This document shows, piece after piece, positions 9,483-18,946 of a DNA stretch of 64,000 nt. Numbering within the stretch: position 1 is the stretch's first letter; every line of letters starts with the position of its first letter. The position numbers and the translations under genes were made by a program. The notes beneath the pieces were generated by a model. The model saw nothing but the letters and a program-made list of their open reading frames with translations, was not told the origin of the DNA and searched no databases. This stretch comes from Ancylothrix sp. D3o (GTDB lineage Bacteria; Cyanobacteriota; Cyanobacteriia; Cyanobacteriales; Oscillatoriaceae): assembly GCF_025370775.1 (NCBI RefSeq), contig NZ_JAMXEX010000002.1:1-64000 (forward strand), written 5' to 3'.

Positions 9483-10208
9483 CTATTTACATTGTTCGCA
9501 ATGGGCGACTTTCCGCTTTAGAGCAACATTTTTCTTAAACAGTTGTACCTTGTCTTCACCCAAAAAACTGTGAAAATCTTCTTGAACTTTAGCTGTTAAG
9601 CGGCGCGAAACTTGTTTAACAATTTCACACAGCAGCCTGTCACCGGCATTTTGAATTTTTTGGCTGGGCAACCCCAAAATAAACTTCGGGATACAAACCC
9701 CCACAGCCAAATTTAATTTCCACTCTACCCGCGTCATTTTGCCATTGAAAGCCTGTATATTTTCTGCAAAATCCGTCGCAACTTCCACCAGCGCTTGCTC
9801 TGCTTGAAAATCTACCTCATATCCAGGCGGAGTATAATCAGGAACCGGAATCGTTTGGATCAAATAAACACCATTATTAGCCGGCAATAAATCTAAACCC
9901 ACTTTTGGCTCAACTTGATAACCCAAAGCCCCAAAACGTCCGATAGTTAAAGCATAGCCGGTTGTTCCAATTGGTTCAGCCGTCATCGGATGAGCGCACC
10001 GGCGAAACCAACTTGAATGATCGTCAAAATACTTAGCCACCGTTTCGGCATCAGCATACATTTCCATATAGCCGGTGAAGTGAGTTGTAAACCAAATCGG
10101 CTCACTTCCCTCCTTTGGCTTCTCGGATGATGGCGTTTGGTTTGCCGGTTCATCTACAACAACCACATCTTCTTCAAACATTTGATTTTCAGTGATTGAC
10201 GACTGCAT
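9483..10208 (-). CDS. DUF1997 domain-containing protein
   Basis: A 241-residue soluble protein. After a low-complexity acidic, Pro-rich N-terminus (about 40 residues) comes the DUF1997 core: FTTHFTGYMEMYADAETVAKYFDDHSSWFRRCAHPM, then the GALGYQVEPKVGLDLLP block and the C-terminal helix VSRRLTAKVQEDFHSFL. The order resembles a START/polyketide-cyclase-like helix-grip fold, and members occur in cyanobacteria and plants. It ends with a Cys pair (CEQCK) of unknown meaning. Biochemical role unknown. Confidence 0.82.
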   Translation of the reverse strand: MQSSITENQMFEEDVVVVDEPANQTPSSEKPKEGSEPIWFTTHFTGYMEMYADAETVAKYFDDHSSWFRRCAHPMTAEPIGTTGYALTIGRFGALGYQVEPKVGLDLLPANNGVYLIQTIPVPDYTPPGYEVDFQAEQALVEVATDFAENIQAFNGKMTRVEWKLNLAVGVCIPKFILGLPSQKIQNAGDRLLCEIVKQVSRRLTAKVQEDFHSFLGEDKVQLFKKNVALKRKVAHCEQCK

Positions 10209-10668
10209 AACACCCTATGTTGTGAGGTTTGCTGTTTATAAGTTTGGCCCAACATTTATCAAAAGAGTTTTGATTTTTCTACTTTAGTGTTTTTATCTTG
10301 ACAACGCACTCCGTATTTTTGCGGGACTTTTTGACCAATTATGATGAGAAATTGACCGATCAGGTAAGCTCTAGGCTTGTGTGAACAGTATAAACACATT
10401 CATTCCATTATTCTGTACTTTAGTTCTCAGCATTTTAGTGATCTCTATCAATTCCTGCCTTTGTCAATCAAAGTATAGTCAGCCACAACAACCCCAGACC
10501 CTAATTTGCCTGCGTAAAAGTACGGTAATTACTAAACAAACTTCTTCAAATCCTATCGCTGGGGGGATGCCCGCCCCTAAAAAATCTCTCTTATGGCAGA
10601 AATGCCTGCATAATTTTTAAGATTTCTTTATCATTTTTAATAAAATAGCCAGCAGGAAATTATAGGCA
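10209..10668. other. intergenic region, at most one doubtful small ORF
   Basis: About 460 bases upstream of the divergent DUF1997 and SDR genes. Apart from the doubtful GTG-started ORF at 10381 nothing was recognised. A TTGACA at 10298 has no -10 at the right distance. Confidence 0.4.
10381..10620 (+). CDS. doubtful small secreted/lipoprotein ORF
   Basis: A 79-residue frame from GTG. Its N-terminus is hydrophobic (FIPLFCTLVLSILVISINSC) and the last residues resemble a lipobox (I-N-S-C), followed by a polar tail. There is no good ribosome-binding site and no family match, so it may be chance. Listed because a signal-like N-terminus in an otherwise empty region is suggestive. Confidence 0.2.
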   Translation: MNSINTFIPLFCTLVLSILVISINSCLCQSKYSQPQQPQTLICLRKSTVITKQTSSNPIAGGMPAPKKSLLWQKCLHNF

Positions 10669-11328
10669 ATGAAAGCATTTGTAGCAGGGGCCACCGGCGA
10701 AACAGGCCGGCGTATTGTACAAGAATTAGTAAAGCGCCAAATTCCCGTCCGCGCCCTCGTTCGCAACCTCGAAACCGCAAAGCAAATTTTACCACCGGAA
10801 GCCGAATTAGTCGTCGGCGATGTCTTAAACCCAGACAGTCTCAACAGCAGCCTAGGAGACAGCACAGTAATTTTATGTGCCACCGGCGCCCGACCGAGTT
10901 TTGATCCCACCGGCCCCTACAAAGTGGACTACCAAGGCACAAAAAACCTCATCGATGCTGGCAAAGCCAAAAACATCGAGCATTTTGTCTTCGTCACTTC
11001 CCTCTGCGCTTCCCAATTTTTTCACCCCCTTAATTTGTTTTGGCTGATTTTGGTGTGGAAAAAACAAGCTGAAGAATATTTACAAAAAAGTGGTCTCATT
11101 TATACCATTGTCCGCCCCGGAGGTCTGACCAATGAAGATAACGAGTTGGGAGTACAAATGTCTTCTGCCGATAGCTTATTTGAAGGCCGCATTCCCCGCA
11201 CCAAAGTAGCAAGCGTTTGTGTCGAAGCTCTTTTATCGCCGGCTGCCCGTAATAAAATAGTAGAAATTGTCTCTAGCCCAGAGAGCAAAACTCCTTCTTA
11301 CGAGCAATTGTTTGCCGATGTTTTTTAA
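10669..11328 (+). CDS. atypical SDR, NAD(P)H-binding protein (Ycf39-like group)
   Basis: A 219-residue single-domain Rossmann protein. The dinucleotide site GATGETGRRIV is at residues 7-17 with RALVRN following the second strand. The DVLNPDSL, VILCATGARPSF and YTIVRPGGLTNED blocks are typical of atypical SDRs (SDR_a5 group). The Tyr-x3-Lys catalytic pair of classical SDRs is not evident, so it may be a cofactor-binding chaperone or sensor rather than a dehydrogenase. It has its own downstream terminator at 11374. A related SDR lies at 62848. Confidence 0.85.
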   Translation: MKAFVAGATGETGRRIVQELVKRQIPVRALVRNLETAKQILPPEAELVVGDVLNPDSLNSSLGDSTVILCATGARPSFDPTGPYKVDYQGTKNLIDAGKAKNIEHFVFVTSLCASQFFHPLNLFWLILVWKKQAEEYLQKSGLIYTIVRPGGLTNEDNELGVQMSSADSLFEGRIPRTKVASVCVEALLSPAARNKIVEIVSSPESKTPSYEQLFADVF

Positions 11329-11373
11329 AAGCCATAGCGTTTCTGAGCTTAATAAACTATAGAAAACGCTTCT

Positions 11374-11406
11374 AAAAACCCGGTTTCTTTAAATTACCGG
11401 GTTTTT
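11374..11406 (+). terminator. Rho-independent terminator after the SDR gene
   Basis: AAAAACCCGGT and ACCGGGTTTTT form an 11-bp stem with an 11-base loop and a T-run at the 3' side. Confidence 0.78.
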
Positions 11407-11512
11407 CTGGATCGCCGGCCTCATAAAAACGCTATATCTCTATTATTATCCAGACTGATTAGACAAGCGATAAATAGCTTTAAACAAACTTTTCACCTTA
11501 ATTTTTAATCTT

Positions 11513-12262
11513 ATGTCTTTACCTTTTTTTGAGCGTCCAAAAAACAGCCTGCTGAATTATAAGCGCAAAACTCTGATCAAAATCCTTGCCGGCACCACTG
11601 CGGCGATTGCCGTTGCCTTCTTGATGTTTTACTGGAATCAAGAAAGATGGCCGCCTCTTATTTATGACACCACCGGCACTCCTGCACCGCTGATTATGCA
11701 GGGAGGCGATCCCTACATTCGAGCATTGATGCGAACCATCTCCGCGAGCGAATCAAACGTTGCATATCCTTATTCAGTTTTATATGGAGGTGAGTATGTA
11801 AAAGATTTAAGCCAGCATCCAGACCGCTGCGTAAAAATTGTCAACGGCCCCAATCAAGGTAATTGTACAACCGCAGCCGGTCGCTACCAAATGCTGAGTA
11901 CAACTTGGTATGAAACCGCAAAATATTATCACCCCAAACCCTCAAAAATTTTATTCTGGGAATCTTACAGCTTTGAACCAGAATTTCAAGATGCAGTCGT
12001 GTACGCTTGGTTAAACGATCCGACAGCCTGGGGAGTCAATATTCAGCAATTGTTACGAGAAGGAAAAATAGAAAAAGTCCTGCGAACCCTCTCCGGTACT
12101 TGGACAAGTTTAGGTTATGGCATTGAAGATAACTCAATGACCGAGTATTTACCGGCAATTTACAATGAAATGTTGCTCGAAGAACTCCAAGCCACTAAAA
12201 AAAATTCACAAATTTACCGCCCTTCGCAAGTCGCAATTTCTAAAGAAAGCAGCAAACCCTGA
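11513..12262 (+). CDS. membrane-anchored lambda-type endolysin (GH104-like muramidase/transglycosylase)
   Basis: A 249-residue protein. Residues 20-40 form one membrane-spanning or signal-anchor helix (IKILAGTTAAIAVAFLMFYW). The rest matches phage lambda R-type lytic enzymes: a catalytic Glu in TISASESN, the loop YSVLYGGEYVKDLSQHPDRC, the TAAGRYQMLSTTW block and a late GTWTSLGYG. These enzymes cleave the MurNAc-GlcNAc bond of peptidoglycan. An anchored chromosomal version suggests a cell-wall remodelling role in the periplasm. Its last 49 bases overlap the convergent gene that ends at 12214. Confidence 0.82.
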   Translation: MSLPFFERPKNSLLNYKRKTLIKILAGTTAAIAVAFLMFYWNQERWPPLIYDTTGTPAPLIMQGGDPYIRALMRTISASESNVAYPYSVLYGGEYVKDLSQHPDRCVKIVNGPNQGNCTTAAGRYQMLSTTWYETAKYYHPKPSKILFWESYSFEPEFQDAVVYAWLNDPTAWGVNIQQLLREGKIEKVLRTLSGTWTSLGYGIEDNSMTEYLPAIYNEMLLEELQATKKNSQIYRPSQVAISKESSKP

Positions 12263-12507
12263 CACTCATTTCTATCGAGTTTGCCTGCATCACACAATTC
12301 TAAAAGACTTGCTCCAATCACCCGTAAGGCAATGGCTCGGTCTATATATTCTTTCGCACCGGCCAGAGCAGTTTCTAAACTCAGGTAAGCTTGCCAGTTA
12401 GTGCAAATAGTATAACGAGCCGGTGGCACACACTTAATCGCCCATCCCCCCTCCAGCGCCATTGCTAAAATAGCCCACTCCTGATAATAGATACTCCAAG
12501 TTTTCAT
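12214..12507 (-). CDS. conserved small cyanobacterial hypothetical protein
   Basis: I take the ATG at 12507, giving 97 residues starting MKTWSIYYQEWAILAM; the longer frame adds 35 residues of poor quality. The protein is soluble with conserved-looking Trp and Cys residues (EGGWAIKCVPPARYTICTNW) followed by two helices (LETALAGAKEYIDRAI). It resembles a recurrent small hypothetical family of filamentous cyanobacteria that I cannot name. It is convergent with and overlaps the endolysin gene by 49 bases. Confidence 0.6.
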   Translation of the reverse strand: MKTWSIYYQEWAILAMALEGGWAIKCVPPARYTICTNWQAYLSLETALAGAKEYIDRAIALRVIGASLLELCDAGKLDRNECQGLLLSLEIATCEGR

Positions 12508-12858
12508 AAAAATTGCTCGCCTCACCGATCCAAATTTTGTTTGTATTGAACTATTGCTTTTAAGTATCCAGTTTTTTGCGAATAATGCAAGTGACGAGAG
12601 CAAAAAAGACAAGTGACAATTTTCTCAAACTTCTGTGATGAGTACCTGAGCTATAAAGCGATCATAATCACATTTTACCTGTGATACTTATCACAAAACC
12701 AGATATCCAGCCGCCGCAACTATTCCAAACCTAGAGACTGCATCCAATGCTAAAATACGCTCACTAGCCTAAACTCATCAAATCAAACATTCAATCAGGG
12801 CGCATTTCTGCTTGCCAAAAAAACAAGTTTTTAATTTTTCCTTTCTCCCAAATTTTAA
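12508..12858. other. intergenic region upstream of beta-barrel/CHAT cluster
   Basis: About 350 bases. No RNA gene or clear promoter pair was recognised; T- and A-rich tracts precede the next gene. Confidence 0.4.
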
Positions 12859-13974
12859 ATGTACACTCCTTCAAACTCACACTTAACCCTTTCCCCACAA
12901 GCTCGTCTCCCCAATAAAAAACACTTGTTGATTTTCCCCCTCCCTCAGAAACCAGGTAGAGGGAAGCGGGGGGGAATTTTTGTTATAAAAATCTTGCTGG
13001 GATTTTTAATAATAATCGGCTTACTTCCCCAAAAAACTTATGCTCAAATTCTCTCAAACCGGCCAAAAACCACCCAAATAAACAACAAAACTCTTAAAAA
13101 AATCCCATTTCCCCAGAGTGGTGTTGCTTCTTTACTTTCCTTTCCACCTCAAATTATCCAAAATACAGCCCAAACACCTCCCTCTGAAAATGGCGGTTCA
13201 GCACCAACTTTATCGCCTGTGCCGGTGACACCCGGAATTGAGCCATTTCAACCGGAAAAAATACCCCTGCGGCCCTCTGCTCGCCAACAAGACCGGCAAC
13301 GATATGTCAGCAGTCCGGGCACTACCATTGTTACACCATCCGGCTATGGCAAATCGTGGGGAAGCGCCGGCATTGGGATCGGTTTTCAAGGAAGAACCCG
13401 CTTCACAGAACAATCTGATGGAGCCATTGGTTTAAGTGCCGGTTTTGGCAATCCTCAAAAAACCGTTGGTTTTGATGTTGGTGTGAGTATTTTTAATCTT
13501 AACGACGGCTTTGCAGATCGCGGTTCAATTAGTCTTAAACTCCACCGCTCTTTTCCTGAAAATTGGGCAGTAGCAATTGGCTGGCAAAATGCCTTAGTCT
13601 GGGGAGAAAGCGATGCCGGTACAAGCTTATATGCAGTTACCAGTAAAATGTTTAAACTCAAAGAAAACACCAATCAAGCCTTTAGTCAACTTTATCTTTC
13701 TGCCGGCATTGGCACCGGCCAATATCGGACAGAAACTCAAATTCAAGACGATATAGAAACCATTGGCGTGTTTGGCAGCGCAGCCTTAAGAGTAGCAGAA
13801 CCGGTCAATTTAATTGCAGAATGGACAGGGCAAGATTTGAATTTAGGAGTTTCAATCGTACCTTTTCCAGAAATACCTTTAGTCATTACGCCTGCCTTAG
13901 CAGATGTCACAAATAATGCCGGTGATGGGGCAAGATTTGTCTTAGGAATTGGTTACGGATTTTCATTTAAATAG
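12859..13974 (+). CDS. exported beta-barrel-like hypothetical protein
   Basis: A 371-residue frame. A signal peptide is evident only at residues 43-62 (VIKILLGFLIIIGLLPQKTYAQ). The first 40 residues are Pro/Lys-rich and look like translated intergenic repeat, so the true start may be a later non-ATG codon. After a Pro-rich linker (residues 90-145), about 220 residues alternate polar and aromatic/hydrophobic strands with many Gly (for example GAIGLSAGFG, SISLKLHRSF and LYLSAGIGTG), ending GARFVLGIGYGFSFK. A terminal Phe-x-Phe-Lys is typical of outer-membrane barrels. It is 9 bases from the CHAT gene and so very likely in one operon. Confidence 0.7.
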   Translation: MYTPSNSHLTLSPQARLPNKKHLLIFPLPQKPGRGKRGGIFVIKILLGFLIIIGLLPQKTYAQILSNRPKTTQINNKTLKKIPFPQSGVASLLSFPPQIIQNTAQTPPSENGGSAPTLSPVPVTPGIEPFQPEKIPLRPSARQQDRQRYVSSPGTTIVTPSGYGKSWGSAGIGIGFQGRTRFTEQSDGAIGLSAGFGNPQKTVGFDVGVSIFNLNDGFADRGSISLKLHRSFPENWAVAIGWQNALVWGESDAGTSLYAVTSKMFKLKENTNQAFSQLYLSAGIGTGQYRTETQIQDDIETIGVFGSAALRVAEPVNLIAEWTGQDLNLGVSIVPFPEIPLVITPALADVTNNAGDGARFVLGIGYGFSFK

Positions 13975-13983
13975 GCAAAAATT

Positions 13984-15603
13984 ATGCAAAAATTTATCAG
14001 AAAATTTGGCAAACTGTTCTGGAGCTTTTCTTTAACACTTATTTTGGTGATTGCTATCGCCAATCCCGCACCAACCCAAACCGGCAATCAGTCCGATGCA
14101 ACAAATCCCAATCCGATAGAAATAGTTCCAGAAACCACAGAAGAAAGCGAACAATTTGGAGAAGAAAGCGTAGAAGTAACTCCTGATTCCAGCGAAGAAA
14201 GTGAGCAAAATGAACCATCTCAAGAAGCAGTTTCCGAAGAAAGTGAAGTAGATCGAGCCGGCTATGAGAGTCTGGTAGGTAGCGAAACAGAAAGCGGTGC
14301 AGTCCAAGCATTTGAAGAAGCACAAGCCTCAGATTTTAGCAGTCAATTGGGGATTGATTTTTATGGCAAAACTCCCAGCATTGATGAAATTGCCGCCGCC
14401 TTATATGACATTTATTTAGTGACCGGAAAAAAGGCAACAATTAATTATGTTTTTGCCTTGGAAAATGAACTACAAACTCTGACAATTTTTCCTAAATCGC
14501 GTACCTCTGCTAAATCATCAGGACAGTTGATCGCATCAAAAATCTTAGGAAACTTAGGGCCAATTGCTCAAGAAGATCAAATTAGTCCAGCAATTCGTAA
14601 ATCAACTTTAGTCAGCCGAGAAGAGTTAGAAAAGACCCTGAATAGTTTCCGCGATGAAATTACCAATCCCCGAAAAATCCGCCAAACAACTTATTTAAAA
14701 CCGGCTCAACAGCTTTACCAGTGGATTGTTGCACCAATTGAAAGCGAATTACAAGAAAATAAAATTGATGATTTAGTGTTTGCAATGGATACCGGTTTGC
14801 GCTCAACCCCAGTGGCAGCAATGCACGATGGCAAACAGTTTTTAATTGAGAAATATGGGGTTAGTTTAATTCCGAGTTTTGGCTTAACCGATAGCCGTTA
14901 TCGAGATGTTAGGAATTTAAAAATTTTGGCAATGGGAGCATCAACTTTTACCGATCAAAACGATTTGCCAGCCGTTCCTGTAGAGTTAGCTGAGATATTA
15001 AGAGGAGCTTGGCAAGGTGAAAAATTTATCAATGAACAGTTTACGGTTGAGAACTTTATTGAACAAAATAAGAAACAAAATTTTGCAATTATTCACTTAG
15101 CAACACATGGAGAATTTCAAAGCGGAGATATAAGCAATTCTTACATTCAGTTTTGGAATCGCAAACTTAACATGAATGAATTACGGAAACTCGCAGGAGA
15201 ATTAGGCTGGAATTCAGCTTCTTCGCAGCCGATAGAGTTAATGGTTTTGAGTGCTTGTCGCACAGCATTAGGAGATGAACAAGCCGAATTAGGATTTGCC
15301 GGTTTGGCAGTACAAGCCGGGGTAAAATCTGCTTTGGCGAGTCTTTGGTATGTATCAGATGCAGGAAGTTTAGCTTTAATGAATGAGTTTTATCAGCACT
15401 TAAATATTACAGCCAATAAGGCAGAAGCATTAAGACAAGCACAGTTAGCTATGATTCGCGGAAAAGTGCAAGTTGAACAAGGACAGTTACGCGGTTCAGA
15501 TCAAGAACCTTTGCCATTGCCGGATCAACTTGCTAGAAGTAATGTTAATTTCTCTCATCCTTATTTTTGGTCAGGTTTTATTTTAATTGGCAACTGGAAC
15601 TAA
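13984..15603 (+). CDS. exported CHAT-domain (caspase-like) protease
   Basis: A 539-residue protein. The N-terminal signal is FWSFSLTLILVIAIANPAPTQ. It is followed by about 80 very acidic, Ser/Glu-rich residues (residues 40-105), then a helical region and a C-terminal CHAT domain. The catalytic dyad is visible as His375 (IIHLATHGEF) and Cys425 (MVLSACRTALGD), followed by the GFAGLAVQAGVKSALASLW signature. CHAT proteins are clan CD cysteine proteases, relatives of separase and caspases. Predicted export to the periplasm or cell surface together with the upstream barrel protein is the notable aspect. The ADP-ribosylglycohydrolase gene begins 20 bases downstream. Confidence 0.88.
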   Translation: MQKFIRKFGKLFWSFSLTLILVIAIANPAPTQTGNQSDATNPNPIEIVPETTEESEQFGEESVEVTPDSSEESEQNEPSQEAVSEESEVDRAGYESLVGSETESGAVQAFEEAQASDFSSQLGIDFYGKTPSIDEIAAALYDIYLVTGKKATINYVFALENELQTLTIFPKSRTSAKSSGQLIASKILGNLGPIAQEDQISPAIRKSTLVSREELEKTLNSFRDEITNPRKIRQTTYLKPAQQLYQWIVAPIESELQENKIDDLVFAMDTGLRSTPVAAMHDGKQFLIEKYGVSLIPSFGLTDSRYRDVRNLKILAMGASTFTDQNDLPAVPVELAEILRGAWQGEKFINEQFTVENFIEQNKKQNFAIIHLATHGEFQSGDISNSYIQFWNRKLNMNELRKLAGELGWNSASSQPIELMVLSACRTALGDEQAELGFAGLAVQAGVKSALASLWYVSDAGSLALMNEFYQHLNITANKAEALRQAQLAMIRGKVQVEQGQLRGSDQEPLPLPDQLARSNVNFSHPYFWSGFILIGNWN

Positions 15604-15623
15604 ACTGAAAAGGAGAAAAATAA

Positions 15624-16562
15624 ATGAATGCGATTGTTTCTGGTTTAATGGGGGTTTGTGTGGGGGATGCTTTGGGAGTGCCGGTGGAATTTAAAAGCCG
15701 CAGTTACCTCCTAAAAAATCCGGTTAAAACAATGACCGGCTACGGAACTCACAACCAACCTGCCGGCACTTGGTCTGATGATAGTTCTCTGACTTTTTGT
15801 TTGGCTGATGCAATGTGTAGTGGTTTTTCTCTGCCAAGCATTGCTCACAATTTCTGCCGGTGGTTTAATGAGGGTTATTGGACGCCATATAACGAAGTTT
15901 TTGATATTGGTGGAGCCACCAGTCAAGCAATTTTTAATCTGCAAGAAGGCGTTAATCCTACAGAGGCGGGTGGTACTCAAGAAAGGGATAATGGTAATGG
16001 TTCTTTGATGCGAATTTTGCCGATGGCATTTTACCACAAAACGGTAGATTTTGAAGAATTAATTAATCGCACACATCAAGTTTCTCGGATTACACACGGC
16101 CACATCCGAAGTCAAATTGCCTGCGGAATTTATATTAGTGTTGCGGTTGGTTTGTTGCAAGGTTTAGAACCAAAGGCTGCGTATCTGCAAGGGTTAGAAA
16201 ATATCAGGCAGATGTACAACCAGCCGCCTTTTGAGAGGGAATTTAATCAGCATTTTTCAAAAGTTTTTTCTGGCAAAATCGATGAATTTTCAGAAAGTGA
16301 GATTCATAGCAGCGGGTATGTAATTCATACCCTAGAGGCATCTTTGTGGTGTTTGCTGACCACTTCATCTTATGCAGAAGCGGTTTTGAAGGCCGTTAAT
16401 TTGGGTGAGGATACGGATACCACCGCTGCTGTCACGGGGGGTTTAGCCGGCATTTATTATGGTTATGATGGCATCCCCTCAGAATGGGTAAGTCAAATTG
16501 CCAAAAAAGAGGCGATTCTCGATTTAGCCAAACGTTTAGAAGCCACTTTAGCAGATTGCTGA
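15624..16562 (+). CDS. ADP-ribosylglycohydrolase family protein (DraG-like)
   Basis: A 312-residue cytosolic enzyme. Metal-binding motifs of the ARH/DraG family are clear: GDALGVPVEF at the N-terminus, WSDDSSLTFCLAD (di-metal Asp pair) and the C-terminal GEDTDTTAAVTGGLAG. These enzymes hydrolyse ADP-ribose from proteins, DNA or small molecules. It has a good Shine-Dalgarno (AAAAGGAG) and lies 20 bases after the CHAT gene, implying co-transcription. Substrate unknown. Confidence 0.9.
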   Translation: MNAIVSGLMGVCVGDALGVPVEFKSRSYLLKNPVKTMTGYGTHNQPAGTWSDDSSLTFCLADAMCSGFSLPSIAHNFCRWFNEGYWTPYNEVFDIGGATSQAIFNLQEGVNPTEAGGTQERDNGNGSLMRILPMAFYHKTVDFEELINRTHQVSRITHGHIRSQIACGIYISVAVGLLQGLEPKAAYLQGLENIRQMYNQPPFEREFNQHFSKVFSGKIDEFSESEIHSSGYVIHTLEASLWCLLTTSSYAEAVLKAVNLGEDTDTTAAVTGGLAGIYYGYDGIPSEWVSQIAKKEAILDLAKRLEATLADC

Positions 16563-16672
16563 TCAGGGGCGCTTGGCTTCAGTGGCCCTAACTTGGAATG
16601 AGGCACAGCCCCTATGCTAGTCCCGATTGCCAGTGCCACACCACAAGATTTGCAAAATCACTTCAAGAAACT

Positions 16673-16700
16673 TTGCCGCGATCCCACACCGTGATAATCT
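16673..16700 (+). promoter_or_regulatory. candidate atpD promoter
   Basis: TTGCCG (16673-16678), 16-base spacer and TAATCT (16695-16700), about 100 bases upstream of atpD. The -10 is one step from consensus. Confidence 0.35.
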
Positions 16701-16728
16701 GAGTAGTGGCAATTGTAAAGCTAAGTAA

Positions 16729-18258
<1,530 letters not shown>

Positions 18259-18261
18259 TTA

Positions 18262-18337
18262 ATGCTCATTGGTCAAAAGTCTATGGACAATTGACCAATG
18301 ACTTGACTTTAGACAATTAACCACTGACAAGAAACTT
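18262..18337. repeat. short degenerate tandem repeat between atpD and atpC
   Basis: The spacer is built from variants of TGGACAATTGACCAATGACT-like units (ATTGACCAATGAC, TTAGACAATTAACCACTGAC). Similar text recurs at about 29222-29260 and 29320-29340, marking a non-coding short-repeat family. Confidence 0.4.
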
Positions 18338-18745
18338 ATGACTTTAACGGTTCGCGTCGTTGCTCCCGATAAGACTGTGTGGGATGCTCAAGCTCAAGAA
18401 GTGATTTTGCCCTCCACCACCGGCCAGTTAGGTATTTTGTCAGGTCACGCGCCTTTGTTAAGCGCTCTTGATACCGGTGTTATGCGGGTGCGTCCTGATA
18501 AAGAATGGGTTGCGATTGCTTTGATGGGTGGTTTTGCTGAAGTTGAAAATAACGAAGTAACTATCCTGGTCAATGCTGCTGAACGCGGCGATAAAATTGA
18601 CCTTGAAGAAGCTCGCAATACCTATAACGCTGCTCAAACTCGCGCCGAAGCTTCTCAAAATGCTTCCCGTCAAGAGCAAATTCAAGCTACCCAAGCTCTG
18701 AAACGGGCTCGCGCTCGCTTTCAGGCTGCCGGTGGGATGCTATAG
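18338..18745 (+). CDS. atpC: F1F0 ATP synthase epsilon subunit
   Basis: A 135-residue subunit. The N-terminal beta-sandwich contains the conserved [39 protein letters not shown] region. The C-terminal helical hairpin ([19 protein letters not shown]...[18 protein letters not shown]) inhibits ATP hydrolysis. It follows atpD by 79 bases on the same strand and is closed by a strong terminator. Normal length for cyanobacteria. Confidence 0.97.
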   Translation: MTLTVRVVAPDKTVWDAQAQEVILPSTTGQLGILSGHAPLLSALDTGVMRVRPDKEWVAIALMGGFAEVENNEVTILVNAAERGDKIDLEEARNTYNAAQTRAEASQNASRQEQIQATQALKRARARFQAAGGML

Positions 18746-18762
18746 AAATTTCTGCTGTCTAA

Positions 18763-18794
18763 AAAACCCGGTTTTTCGTTGGAAACCGGGTTTT
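18763..18794 (+). terminator. Rho-independent terminator of atpD-atpC
   Basis: AAAACCCGGTTT pairs with AAACCGGGTTTT around a short loop. Confidence 0.8.
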
Positions 18795-18946
18795 AAATTT
18801 TTCTTATTTAGTAAATGATAGTTCTTCCTTATCAATTTCATCATACCATAATTTAGATGTGATTGTCAATATAATCTTGCCAAAAAATCGAGAAAAGTTT
18901 TATAGGCAATATCCGTTAAATCGATGCCCCTGATGTGAAGGCCGGC

